Origin: UBA2020 sp964551435
Lineage (GTDB): Bacteria > Pseudomonadota > Alphaproteobacteria > Micavibrionales > UBA2020
NCBI GenBank assembly: GCA_964551435.1
Contig: CAZKBS010000003.1
Location: forward strand, 1-64,000
Length of the DNA stretch: 64,000 bases
Direction of reading: 5' to 3'
In this document: positions 16,674 through 24,439 of the stretch, one piece after another
Position numbering within the stretch: position 1 is the first letter of the stretch
How the letters are laid out: every line of letters starts with the position of its first letter
The notes under the pieces: model-generated
What the model was told of the DNA's origin: nothing
Seen by the model: only the letters and a program-made list of their open reading frames with translations
Database searches by the model: none
Program-made: the position numbers and the translations under genes

Positions 16674-17441
16674 ATGTCCTTGTTTTCGCTCTTTTCACCC
16701 GCGCTGGCCCGCTTGCGCCGCGCCGCCATGGCTGCGGTGGATACCCTGCTGCCCCCGCGCTGTCTGGGCAGCGGCAAAATCGTGGACAGACCCGGCATGC
16801 TGGATGCGGGTTTCTGGGCGGAGCTGGCGTTTATCAGCAGCCCCGCCTGCGCCTGCTGCGGCCTGCCCTTCAGCTTCAGCGCCGAAGACGGCAGCCTTTG
16901 CGCAGCCTGCATCGATACCCCGCCCGATTTCGACATGGCCCGCGCCGCCGTGGTCTATAACGACGCCAGCCGCCAGCTGGTGCTGGATTTCAAATACAGC
17001 GACAAAATGCACGCGGTCAAAACCTTCGCCCCGTGGCTCAGCCGCGCCGCAGCCCCCATGATCGGCGAGACCGATATCGTCATGCCCGTGCCGCTGCACC
17101 GTAAAAGGCTGTGGCAGCGGCGGTTTAACCAATCCGCCCTGCTGGCCGATACGCTGGCACGCGCCGCCGCCCTTCCCTGCCTGCCCGATGGCATGATGCG
17201 CAAACGCTTTACCCAGCCGCAAAAAGGCCTCAGCCGGACAGAGCGCCACACAAACGTCCGCGGCGCCTTCGCCGTCACCCCGCGGCATCAGGCGGTGCTG
17301 GCTGGCAAACGCGTGATGATTGTCGATGATGTTTTCACCAGCGGCGCCACGCTGAACGAATGCGCGCGGGTGCTGAAGCGCGCGGGCGCGGCGAAAGTTT
17401 TCGTCGTCACCCTCGCCCGCGTCACGCGCGAGGAATTTTAA
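16674..17441 (+). CDS. comF: ComF family phosphoribosyltransferase-like protein
   Basis: 255 residues. N-terminal zinc-ribbon cysteines (CACCG and CAAC), then a type I phosphoribosyltransferase fold ending in the PRPP loop VMIVDDVFTSGAT. Family motif PVPLHRKRLWQRRFNQSALLA is intact. ComF is linked to DNA uptake and, in some species, to recombination; the exact reaction is unknown. The 171 bp upstream are AT-rich and hold no other gene. The glutaredoxin gene that often follows comF in alphaproteobacteria is absent. Confidence 0.9.
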   Translation: MSLFSLFSPALARLRRAAMAAVDTLLPPRCLGSGKIVDRPGMLDAGFWAELAFISSPACACCGLPFSFSAEDGSLCAACIDTPPDFDMARAAVVYNDASRQLVLDFKYSDKMHAVKTFAPWLSRAAAPMIGETDIVMPVPLHRKRLWQRRFNQSALLADTLARAAALPCLPDGMMRKRFTQPQKGLSRTERHTNVRGAFAVTPRHQAVLAGKRVMIVDDVFTSGATLNECARVLKRAGAAKVFVVTLARVTREEF

Positions 17442-17547
17442 AAGCGCACAAAAAGCCCTGCGCCACAGCGGTTTATTGCGCTGCGTCAAAAAATCCTTTG
17501 CCAAGAATCACACCCTGTGATGCAATCAATGGTAAGGAGATACGATC

Positions 17548-17700
17548 ATGCGCACCGCCGCACACAACATTGCCGTGAATATGCCGACACTCTGGACAGG
17601 TCTTCAACCGTCCACCGGTGCCGGTATTGAATCCGGCGCATATGTGGCAGGCGCGGGCAAGCAGATTTGCGTTAACCCAACCGCCGCCAGAAACGGCTGA
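17548..17700 (+). CDS. Small orphan ORF, 50 residues
   Basis: Begins with ATG preceded by AAGGAGA at 7-bp spacing, one of the best ribosome sites in the window, in an otherwise empty 421-bp gap between comF and the MFS gene. The peptide (start MRTAAHNIAVNMPTLWTGLQ, one cysteine, Gly/Ala-rich centre, end NPTAARNG) matches nothing I know. A short inverted repeat ATCACA-CCC-TGTGAT lies at 17507-17521 just upstream and a hairpin lies just after the stop, giving it the outline of a small transcription unit. Too short for composition to be decisive. Confidence 0.45.
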   Translation: MRTAAHNIAVNMPTLWTGLQPSTGAGIESGAYVAGAGKQICVNPTAARNG

Positions 17701-17714
17701 TCGTCCTTGCAAGA

Positions 17715-17752
17715 CTGTCAGCCCGCAGGCTGACAGGACACCCCCCCCCCCC
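17715..17752 (+). repeat. Hairpin followed by a C12 homopolymer
   Basis: Stem CTGTCAGCC/GGCTGACAG with loop CGCA (17715-17736), a GACA spacer, then twelve consecutive C residues (17741-17752). It lies 111 bp before the MFS start codon. Homopolymers this long slip during replication; here it sits in untranslated DNA, so any effect would be on promoter spacing or leader structure. Confidence 0.75.
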
Positions 17753-17862
17753 GAATATCCTGACAAAGACGCAGAAAACCGACACCCTGAATCCGTGTTT
17801 GGCCATTCGCTGTCCGCCTGTTCATCCACCATCACGACTGCAAAAACAGGAGGAGGCGCGCC

Positions 17863-19101
17863 ATGCACGCCGAACGCAACGTCAGACTTTTGCAAATGCA
17901 CGCGGTGTGCATGAACATGTGCTTTATCGTCCCCGTGGTCGTGCCCTATTACCGCGACCGCATGGGGCTGGGCTTCGATGGCTTTTTGCTGGGCGAAGCC
18001 GCCTTCGCCGCGACGCTGGTTTTGCTGGAAATGCCCAGCGGCTGGCTGTCCGACGTGTGGAAGCGCAAATATGTGCTGCTGCTCGGCACGCTGGCGGAGA
18101 TGCTGGGCTATGCGCTTTTGCTGATGGCAGACGGGCTGTGGATGGCTGTGGCCTCGCAGGTTGTTATCGGGGTGGGCATCAGCCTCATCTCCGGCACCAA
18201 CACGGCGCTGCTCTACGACAGCCTGCTGTCGGAGGGGCGCGAAGACGAATACCGCCGCCACGAAGGCCGCCGCATGGGCGTCGGACTTTACAGCGTCGCG
18301 GGGGCCAGCGTTGCGGGCGGTTTTCTTTATGCCGTGCATACGGCGCTGCCTGTGGTGCTGTCGCTGGTAACGCTGGCGATAGCGACGGTCTGCGCCCTGC
18401 GCCTGCACGAGCCCGAACGTCACCGCCGCGCCGCCGTCAAACACCCGCTGGCGGATATGCTGGAGACAGCGCGCTATACCCTCGCCGGCCATGCGGAGCT
18501 GGGACTGGTCGTGGTTTTTGCCGCGCTGATGTTCTCGGCCACCAAGGTCGTCATGTGGTCGCAGCAGCCCTACTACATGGCGATGGGGCTTGGCGAGAAT
18601 GTCTACGGCCTGTTGATGGCCGCAGGCTTCGTGCTGGGCGGGATGTCGAGCCAGTTCGCCCATGTGTTCGACGGACGCGTGTCGAACCTGAAGGCCCTGC
18701 TCGGCGTCTGGGGGCTGGGTGTCAGCTGCTGCGTCGGGGCGAGCCTTGCGCTCAGCGCAGGCAGCGGCGCGGCGGGCGTGGCGATGCTGATGCTGGCGGG
18801 CACGTGCCTTTATGGCCTTGCCGCCCCCCGCGTCAGCGAGGTTGTGAACCGCCATGTCAGCTCCGACCGCCGCGCGACGGTGCTCTCCACGCAGAGCCTG
18901 CTCTGCTCTCTCGTCTTCATGCCTCTCAGCTTGCTGATGGGACATGTCGAAAAAGACGGGGGCGTCGGCAACATGCTGCTCGCCATGGCGCTGTGGCTGA
19001 TGCTGGCGGGGGCGTGCCTGATGCTGTGGTGCCTGCGCCGCCGCCTGCGCGCGCGGCAGGCACGCCGCAGACTGGCCGCAGACTTCACCGCCGCGGCATA
19101 A
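17863..19101 (+). CDS. MFS transporter
   Basis: 412 residues, about twelve hydrophobic segments. The cytoplasmic loop after helix 2 reads GWLSDVWKRKYVLLLG, matching the MFS motif GxLaDrxGrkxxl. Second half begins near residue 210 after a basic loop (HEPERHRRAAVKH). The first 20 residues hold two Met/Cys-rich stretches (LLQMHAVCMNMCF). Likely a proton-coupled drug or metabolite carrier; substrate unreadable. ATG 17863 follows AGGAGG (17850-17855). Ends with a strong terminator at 19120. Confidence 0.85.
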   Translation: MHAERNVRLLQMHAVCMNMCFIVPVVVPYYRDRMGLGFDGFLLGEAAFAATLVLLEMPSGWLSDVWKRKYVLLLGTLAEMLGYALLLMADGLWMAVASQVVIGVGISLISGTNTALLYDSLLSEGREDEYRRHEGRRMGVGLYSVAGASVAGGFLYAVHTALPVVLSLVTLAIATVCALRLHEPERHRRAAVKHPLADMLETARYTLAGHAELGLVVVFAALMFSATKVVMWSQQPYYMAMGLGENVYGLLMAAGFVLGGMSSQFAHVFDGRVSNLKALLGVWGLGVSCCVGASLALSAGSGAAGVAMLMLAGTCLYGLAAPRVSEVVNRHVSSDRRATVLSTQSLLCSLVFMPLSLLMGHVEKDGGVGNMLLAMALWLMLAGACLMLWCLRRRLRARQARRRLAADFTAAA

Positions 19102-19119
19102 ACCAGCGCCCAAGGGAAA

Positions 19120-19155
19120 CCGCCGTCCGCACCGCCACGGACGGCGGCTTTCTTT
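19120..19155 (+). terminator. Rho-independent terminator of the MFS gene
   Basis: Stem CCGCCGTCCG/CGGACGGCGG (10 bp, loop CACCGCCA) followed by CTTTCTTT, starting 18 bp after the stop codon. Confidence 0.85.
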
Positions 19156-19268
19156 GGTTAAACAAAAGGATATTTCAGGCCGGATTCAGGACTGGCGGCA
19201 CGGGGTGGACAGGCCTATATTACCCCCAGATAAAAAGCGCCAGACATGAAAACGGCATGGAAAACGAC

Positions 19269-20468
19269 ATGGCACACAAAAAGAAAAGCGATTTTGATAT
19301 TCTGGTTGTCGGCGGCGGCCCCGCAGGGCTCAGCTTCGCCGCAATGGTGGCGCCCGTGGGCTGCCGCATCGCCATCATCGAAAAACAGCCGCTGGATAAA
19401 ATCGCGAACCCCGCCGATGACGGGCGCGAAGTTGCCATCACCCACCGCAGCCGCGCCCTGATGCAGCAAAACGGTATGCTGAAACATATCCCCGACGGCG
19501 CCATGCATATTTTACGCGCGGCGCAGGTCATCAACCATGGCACGCCGGAGCCGCTGGAATTCTCACCGGGCGGCAGCGGCAAGGGCAATATCGGTTTTGT
19601 TGTCGCCAACCACCATATCCGCCGCGCAGCCTATAACGCCGCGGCGGTTTTCGACAATATCACGCTGATCACCGATGCGACGGTCACAGGCCTCGACCTC
19701 GGCGCGCAGGCGGCCACGGTCACGCTGGAGGGCGGCAAGACACTCTCCGCCCCGCTGGTTGTGGCGGCGGACAACCGCTTTTCCACCCTGCGCGACAAGG
19801 CAGGCGTGAAAACCCGCAAGCTGGATTTCAAACGCCTGTGCATCGTGGTCAAAATCGCGCACAGCAAACCGCATGACGATATCGCCAGCGAATGTTTTCT
19901 GGAAGGATTGACCCTCGCCCTCATCCCGCTGGGCGAGCGCACGGCATCGGCGGTGCTGACCCTGCCGCCGGAAGAAGGCAAAAAAATTCTCGCCCTCGGC
20001 CGCGAGGAGCTGGCTGAAAAAATCTACGGCTGGACAGATGGCCGTATCGGACAGGTCCGCGTCACCGGCGATATGCACAGCTATCCCCTCGTCGCCGTTT
20101 ATGCCGAAGATTTCGCACAAGACCGCTTCGCGCTGCTGGGTGATGCCGCCGTCGGCATGCACCCCGTGAGCGCGCACGGGTTTAACTTCGGCCTTTACGG
20201 CGCGGAGGCGCTGTCGCAGGTTTTGCGCCGCGCCCTGCTGTCGGGGCTGGATATCGGCAAGATGTCGGTGCTGGAAGAATTCTCGACCACCCACCGCCGC
20301 CAGACCCGCCCGATGTACGAAGGCATCAATTCGATTGTGCAGCTTTATACCGACGACCGTCCTGCCGCAAAATTGCTGCGCAAAGGCGTGCTTGCCGCCG
20401 GCCGCGCGCTGAAACCTGTCCAGCGCCTGATTGTCGGCAACCTGACCCGTGACAAGGCGGCGGAGTAG
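19269..20468 (+). CDS. ubiM: FAD-dependent ubiquinone hydroxylase, UbiM-like
   Basis: 399 residues. Class A flavoprotein monooxygenase: GxGxxG FAD site VVGGGPAGLSFAAM near residue 17, DDGREVAITHRS, the VVANHHIRRAAYNA block and the second FAD motif LLGDAAVGMHPVSAHGFNFG. The DGREVAITHRS and NHHIRRAAY stretches fit UbiM (C5 hydroxylation of the demethoxyubiquinol pathway) better than UbiH, UbiF or UbiL. Oxygen-dependent, membrane-associated. ATG 19269 (GGA 7 bp upstream) is used; an in-frame ATG at 19257 is possible. Confidence 0.8.
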   Translation: MAHKKKSDFDILVVGGGPAGLSFAAMVAPVGCRIAIIEKQPLDKIANPADDGREVAITHRSRALMQQNGMLKHIPDGAMHILRAAQVINHGTPEPLEFSPGGSGKGNIGFVVANHHIRRAAYNAAAVFDNITLITDATVTGLDLGAQAATVTLEGGKTLSAPLVVAADNRFSTLRDKAGVKTRKLDFKRLCIVVKIAHSKPHDDIASECFLEGLTLALIPLGERTASAVLTLPPEEGKKILALGREELAEKIYGWTDGRIGQVRVTGDMHSYPLVAVYAEDFAQDRFALLGDAAVGMHPVSAHGFNFGLYGAEALSQVLRRALLSGLDIGKMSVLEEFSTTHRRQTRPMYEGINSIVQLYTDDRPAAKLLRKGVLAAGRALKPVQRLIVGNLTRDKAAE

Positions 20469-20499
20469 ACGCGCGCCGCCTTGCAAGGAGACAGACGCG

Positions 20500-21136
20500 A
20501 TGCCCCTGCCGCCCGTTCCCTTATGGTTCAAGCTGTTTTATACCGCCTTTGTTTTTTTATACCGCCTTTGTTTTTGTTGTCATCGCGGTTTACTGGGTCA
20601 AATACGGCCCCGCCAATTTCCTGTGGTTTTCGGACATTACCTTTTTTGGCATGGCCTATGCGCTCTGGCGCGATGATGCGCTGTTTCCGAGCATGATGGC
20701 GATTGGCGTCCTGCCGCTCGAATTCATCTGGATGTTCAGTTATTTTTCCGGCTTTGTCGGCGCGTATGGCCAGACCTGGCTGGGCGTCGGGGATTATATG
20801 TTCGACGCGGCGCTGCCCTTGTGGCTGCGGCTGCTATCATGGTTCCATTTTCTGATGATCGGCTCGGTCATCTACATGATGCTGCGCAAAGGATATGACC
20901 GCCGCGCACTTGTGCCGCAAATCATCCTCGCCCTCGCCGTGCTGGGCGCCACCCATCTGTGGGGCATCAAGGAAGACAACCCGAATATGATTTACCCGCC
21001 CGGCAATGTCGGCAAGCTGATTGCACAGCCGGTTTATTCCGCCTTGCAGCCTTTTGTACTGGTCGGCGCGGTTATCCTGCCGATGCATTTACTGCTGAAA
21101 AAATTCTGGCCGCTGAGGCGCGCCGCGGGGGAATAA
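20500..21136 (+). pseudogene. Conserved membrane-protein gene frameshifted by a 19-bp tandem duplication
   Basis: ATG 20500 has a good ribosome site (AAGGAG, 9 bp upstream) and starts MPLPPVPLWFKLFYTAFVF, but a perfect 19-bp direct duplication (20536-20573) shifts the frame and translation runs out at 20676. The remainder is an intact frame of about 195 codons, several hydrophobic segments, with YGPANFLWFSDITFFGMAYA, a hallmark of a widespread uncharacterised bacterial membrane-protein family. That frame has no ATG of its own near the join (a TTG at 20549 only). Deleting one copy rebuilds a 205-residue protein. Either a recent inactivating mutation, a reversible slip, or a sequencing/assembly error. 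Confidence 0.75.
20536..20573 (+). repeat. Perfect 19-bp tandem duplication
   Basis: Unit TTTTATACCGCCTTTGTTT occurs twice back to back (20536-20554 and 20555-20573), inside the first membrane segment of the gene at 20500. Nineteen is not a multiple of three, so it breaks the frame. Confidence 0.95.
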
Positions 21137-21922
21137 CTACCCGCCGTAGCTTTTCACCAGCGAACCCGCAATCAGATACCAGCCGTCGACCAGCACGAAG
21201 AAAATAATCTTGAACGGCAGGGCGATCATCACGGGTGGCAGCATCATCATACCCATCGACATCAGGATGGAGGCGACCACCATATCGATGACCAGAAACG
21301 GCAGGAACAGCAAAAAGCCGATTTCAAACGCGCGGCGCAGTTCGGAAATCATGAAAGACGGAATGACGACCTGCAGCGGCGTGTCCATCGCCTCCTTGAC
21401 TTCTTCGGTTTTGCTAAGCCCCATGAAAAGCTGCAAGTCTTTTTCGCGGGTATGTTTGAGCATGAATTCCTTGAACGGCAGCGCGGCTTTTTCGATGCCT
21501 TCGACTTCGCTGATTTCCTCGTTCATCATCGGGCGGATGCCCTGATCATAGACCGCCTGAAACGTCGGCGTCATAATGAACAGCGTCAGGAACATCGCAA
21601 GGCTCACCAAGACCGTATTGGGCGGCGTTTGCTGCGCACCAATCGCCGTGCGCAGGAACGACAGCACGACAACAATGCGCGTAAACGACGTCATCATCAT
21701 CAAGATACCGGGCGCCAGCGACAGGATGGTGAGCAGCATAACCATCTGCACAACGCGCGTGGCGATGGAGCCGCCCCCCTCGCCTGCCGCTGCGGCGGTA
21801 TCGCCGCCGAGGTTGAGGGTCAGGCTTTGCGCCCAGGCCTCCTGCGGCAGGACAAGCGCGGCGAAGCCCGCCAGCGCCGCCGCACCTGCATACATCCAGA
21901 AACGGCCTTTGTTATCCGGCAT
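21137..21922 (-). CDS. fliP: Flagellar type III export gate protein FliP
   Basis: 261 residues. Core component of the FliP5-FliQ4-FliR1 export gate. N-terminal signal-like helix (AGAAALAGFAALVLPQEAWA), then four membrane helices with the family signatures SFTRIVVVLSFLRTAIGAQQTPPN, VIPSFMISELRRAFEIGF and VASILMSMGMMMLPP. Start ATG 21922 lies inside the end of fliO (11-bp overlap). Stop abuts the stop of the convergent gene at 20500-21136. Confidence 0.95.
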   Translation of the reverse strand: MPDNKGRFWMYAGAAALAGFAALVLPQEAWAQSLTLNLGGDTAAAAGEGGGSIATRVVQMVMLLTILSLAPGILMMMTSFTRIVVVLSFLRTAIGAQQTPPNTVLVSLAMFLTLFIMTPTFQAVYDQGIRPMMNEEISEVEGIEKAALPFKEFMLKHTREKDLQLFMGLSKTEEVKEAMDTPLQVVIPSFMISELRRAFEIGFLLFLPFLVIDMVVASILMSMGMMMLPPVMIALPFKIIFFVLVDGWYLIAGSLVKSYGG

Positions 21923-22271
21923 GCTGCGTATCCTTTTTCTGGATTTTTTGTGATGACATCTCGACGATATCCGCGGCGTTTTCGGCGGGCGCGGCGATAT
22001 CGCGCTCCACCACCACATCACCGCCGTTGCCGCCGATGACAATCAGATGTTCGCGGTCATCGCGGCGCACCAGCACTAGGCGGCGGCGCGTATCCAGCGG
22101 CAGATGTTCCACCACCTTCAGACGCCGCTTCGTGCCCGCTATCATGCCCGGCGTCGCCAGACCGAGTTTTTTCATCAGCCACGAAAAGGCGAACATCAGC
22201 GCCATGACGAAGGTGAAGGCGAAAATCACCTTCAGGTACATTTCAGTGCCGGAAACCGCCGCTGCGTCCAT
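21912..22271 (-). CDS. fliO: Flagellar protein FliO
   Basis: 119 residues. One membrane helix at about 11-33 (MYLKVIFAFTFVMALMFAFS), then the cytoplasmic FliO/FliZ domain with KVVEHLPLDTRRRLVLVRRDDREHL. FliO is the assembly chaperone of FliP. Typical length. Overlaps fliP by 11 bp, so the two are co-translated. Confidence 0.88.
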   Translation of the reverse strand: MDAAAVSGTEMYLKVIFAFTFVMALMFAFSWLMKKLGLATPGMIAGTKRRLKVVEHLPLDTRRRLVLVRRDDREHLIVIGGNGGDVVVERDIAAPAENAADIVEMSSQKIQKKDTQHAG

Positions 22272-22276
22272 CAGGA

Positions 22277-22558
22277 TTATTTCTTTCCGCCGTCGATTTT
22301 GACTTGCTGCGCCTGCATGGATTTGGCGAGGGATTCAAGTTCCTTGATGAGCACGCCCATCTGGTCTTCGTATTCCTGCGCTTCTTCCTGCGACAGCGCG
22401 GCGACCTTGTCGCAAATATCCATGACTTTATCGTCGAGACCGTCGAGATCCATGATCTCGCCCAGATGCACGCGGCGGTCGCAGTCCTTGATGTAGTCGA
22501 GAACGGCCTTCAGCTGCTGCGAAAGGTCTTGCGTGTCAGGCGTCTGTTCGGTTGTCAT
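22277..22558 (-). CDS. Hypothetical protein in the fliO-fliP operon
   Basis: 93 residues, acidic and almost entirely helical: KAVLDYIKDCDRRVHLGEI, then AQEYEDQMGVLIKELESLAKSM. No membrane segment. Start ATG 22558 overlaps the end of the FlhB-like gene by 23 bp, and fliO follows after 5 bp, so it belongs to the flagellar operon. It could be an export chaperone or regulator by position and helical build (inference); no family recognised. Confidence 0.7.
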   Translation of the reverse strand: MTTEQTPDTQDLSQQLKAVLDYIKDCDRRVHLGEIMDLDGLDDKVMDICDKVAALSQEEAQEYEDQMGVLIKELESLAKSMQAQQVKIDGGKK

Positions 22559-22892
22559 CTTCGGGGCCGTCCTTGTGCTGGTTTTTGCTAGATTGATACG
22601 TTCCGTTCGCTTTGTAAACATAGGCCAGAATTTCGGCAATGGCGACCAGCACCTCGCTTGGGATATCGCTGTCGATTTCGATGGCGGCCAGCATCTGGGC
22701 GAGGTCCTTGTCCTCGCGCACCTTGACACCATTCTGGAAAGCGATTTCGACAATCTGTTCCGCCAGCTTGCCGTAGCCCGCGGCGACAACCTTGGGCAGC
22801 GTCCCCTCTTCTATTCCATATTTCTTGAGCGCGACGGCAGCGGCGCGGCGGCTTTTCTCCGGCGTCTCTTGCTCTCTGCTGTCGTCGGTCAT
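22536..22892 (-). CDS. Stand-alone FlhB C-terminal domain (FlhX-like)
   Basis: 118 residues. Corresponds to the cytoplasmic domain of FlhB after the autocleavage loop: AAAVALKKYG, then AAGYGKLAEQIVEIAFQNGV, EDKDLAQMLAAIEIDSDIPSEV and ILAYVYKANG. There are no membrane helices and no NPTH motif, so it is not a full export switch. Such FlhX proteins can partly replace the FlhB C-domain in other bacteria. A full flhB lies at 25501 in the same window. First gene of the minus-strand flagellar operon. Confidence 0.82.
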   Translation of the reverse strand: MTDDSREQETPEKSRRAAAVALKKYGIEEGTLPKVVAAGYGKLAEQIVEIAFQNGVKVREDKDLAQMLAAIEIDSDIPSEVLVAIAEILAYVYKANGTYQSSKNQHKDGPEDDNRTDA

Positions 22893-23052
22893 GGCGCACC
22901 CCCTGCCTGCTTCGCACAGTCTAGCAAAAATGAATAAAAGGTTAACGGCTTTCCGCAGCAGGCCGGCAAAGAATTCCGCATCAAAGAATTTCTTACCGGT
23001 GATTCTGCCTGTGCTATAGTCGGATTGGGGAGATCTGGCTGACAGTTCATTA

Positions 23053-23069
23053 TGGCATGGCGCTTGCAT
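23053..23069 (+). promoter_or_regulatory. Sigma-54-type promoter upstream of flgB
   Basis: TGGCAT-N5-TTGCAT carries the GG and GC dinucleotides 10 bp apart that define -24/-12 promoters (consensus TGGCAC-N5-TTGCA). The flgB start codon is 35 bp downstream. Flagellar rod and hook genes are commonly under RpoN in alphaproteobacteria. Confidence 0.6.
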
Positions 23070-23103
23070 AGCTACTGTCAGGACCTGTGCGAAGGGGCAA
23101 AAA

Positions 23104-23571
23104 ATGACTACTCAAAATCTGACTCTGCTGAAGGCGATGGTGCAAAAGATGGGCTGGCTCGAAGAACGCCAGAAAGTCATTGCGCAGAACATTGCCAACG
23201 CCGACACCCCCGACTACCGCCCGAACGATGTAACCCCCATTGATTTCAAGTCCATGCTTGGAAAAGTTACTACAGCACCTTCACTGGGCAGCGGCCTTAG
23301 CGGCATTGGCGCCCCCGCGGCAGCCTCCGCCACGTCTGGCCTTGCGCTCACCAATGCAGGCCATCTGAATGTAGGTGGCGCCTCAAGTTCAGCCCGTAAA
23401 GCGCAGGAAAAACAGGAAAAAAATCCTTATGAAGTTGCCCCCGCCGGCAACGCCGTGGTGCTCGAAGAACAGCTTTTGAAAATGAACGAAACCTATACCG
23501 ATCACCGCTTTATTACTAATTTGTACCAAAAAAACATCGACATGCTGAAAACAGCTATCAGGTCGCAATAA
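23104..23571 (+). CDS. flgB: Flagellar proximal rod protein FlgB
   Basis: 155 residues. N-terminal rod signature IAQNIANADTPDYRP and C-terminal helix KMNETYTDHRFITNLYQKNIDMLKTAI. Between them lies a Gly/Ala/Ser-rich insertion (about 60-110) longer than in enteric FlgB (138 residues). Exported through the flagellar apparatus to build the rod. First gene of flgB-flgC-fliE-fliQ-fliR-flhB. Confidence 0.93.
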   Translation: MTTQNLTLLKAMVQKMGWLEERQKVIAQNIANADTPDYRPNDVTPIDFKSMLGKVTTAPSLGSGLSGIGAPAAASATSGLALTNAGHLNVGGASSSARKAQEKQEKNPYEVAPAGNAVVLEEQLLKMNETYTDHRFITNLYQKNIDMLKTAIRSQ

Positions 23572-23599
23572 CTATCTTGGTTAAGGGACGGAGGATAAA

Positions 23600-24010
23600 A
23601 TGGATCTCGTAAAAGCAATGGCGATGGCCGCAAAGGGCATGAAGGCGCAAGGCGTGCGCATGAAGGTCATTTCCGAGAACCTTGCCAACGCCGACACCAC
23701 CCCTTCCGCCCCCGGTCAAGACCCGTACCGCCGTCAGGTTGTCACATTCAAAAACGAACTCGACCGCAGCGAAGGTGTACGCAACGTCGAAGTTGACCGC
23801 ATCGAAGCCGACAAAAGTGACTTCCTGATCAAATACGCCCCCAACCATCCGGCCGCCGACGAAATGGGCTACATCCGCACCCCCAACGTCAACACGCTGG
23901 TTGAAATGATGGATATGCGCGAGGCGCAGCGTTCCTACGAAGCCAACCTTGGCGTTATCGAAATGTCGCGCGCGATGCTGATGCGCATGGTCGATTTGCT
24001 GCGCGGCTGA
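23600..24010 (+). CDS. flgC: Flagellar proximal rod protein FlgC
   Basis: 136 residues, family length. Start region MKVISENLANADTTPSAPGQDPYRRQ and C-terminal VNTLVEMMDMREAQRSYEANL are diagnostic. Structural rod subunit next to FlgB. Preceded by GGAGG at 8-bp spacing; 28 bp after flgB. Confidence 0.96.
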   Translation: MDLVKAMAMAAKGMKAQGVRMKVISENLANADTTPSAPGQDPYRRQVVTFKNELDRSEGVRNVEVDRIEADKSDFLIKYAPNHPAADEMGYIRTPNVNTLVEMMDMREAQRSYEANLGVIEMSRAMLMRMVDLLRG

Positions 24011-24048
24011 TATAATAAAAGAGTCCGACGGACAAAAGGAGTATCGAT

Positions 24049-24375
24049 ATGGCAAATATTAACGACGCCGCCAGTGCCTACCTGAACACCCTCAAACAGG
24101 TGCAGGGCGGCAGCGCGGCCAGCGATATCGCCAAGGGCAGCGCCCTGCCCGCCGGCGCACCGTCGTTTGGCGAAGTGCTCAAGCAATCCGCCGAAGCGGC
24201 CATCGACGCCCAGCACCGCAGCGAAAAAACTGCCGCCGCCTCGCTGCTCGGCAAAGCCGACATGACGGAGGTGCTGCAAGCCGTCAACGACGCCGAAGTC
24301 GCACTGAACACAGTCCTTGCGGTCAGGGACAGAGTGGTGCAAGCTTATCAGGAAATTATGCGCACGCCCATCTAA
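24049..24375 (+). CDS. fliE: Flagellar hook-basal body protein FliE
   Basis: 108 residues. C-terminal block EVLQAVNDAEVALNTVLAVRDRVVQAYQEIMRTPI matches the conserved FliE ending; the first 60 residues are small-residue-rich as usual. Joins the MS ring to the rod. AAGGAG precedes the start. Confidence 0.92.
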   Translation: MANINDAASAYLNTLKQVQGGSAASDIAKGSALPAGAPSFGEVLKQSAEAAIDAQHRSEKTAAASLLGKADMTEVLQAVNDAEVALNTVLAVRDRVVQAYQEIMRTPI

Positions 24376-24439
24376 CGACCGCCTTTACCGGATTCAGGTC
24401 ATTTTGGACGGGCGCGGCAAGCAATATAAGGCCGGCCCG

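Noticed and set aside
17799..19256. A long plus-strand frame continuous with ubiM that would extend its N-terminus by nearly 500 codons
   Set aside because: It overlaps the MFS gene in another frame and a terminator; the FAD site near 19300 marks the real start of ubiM.
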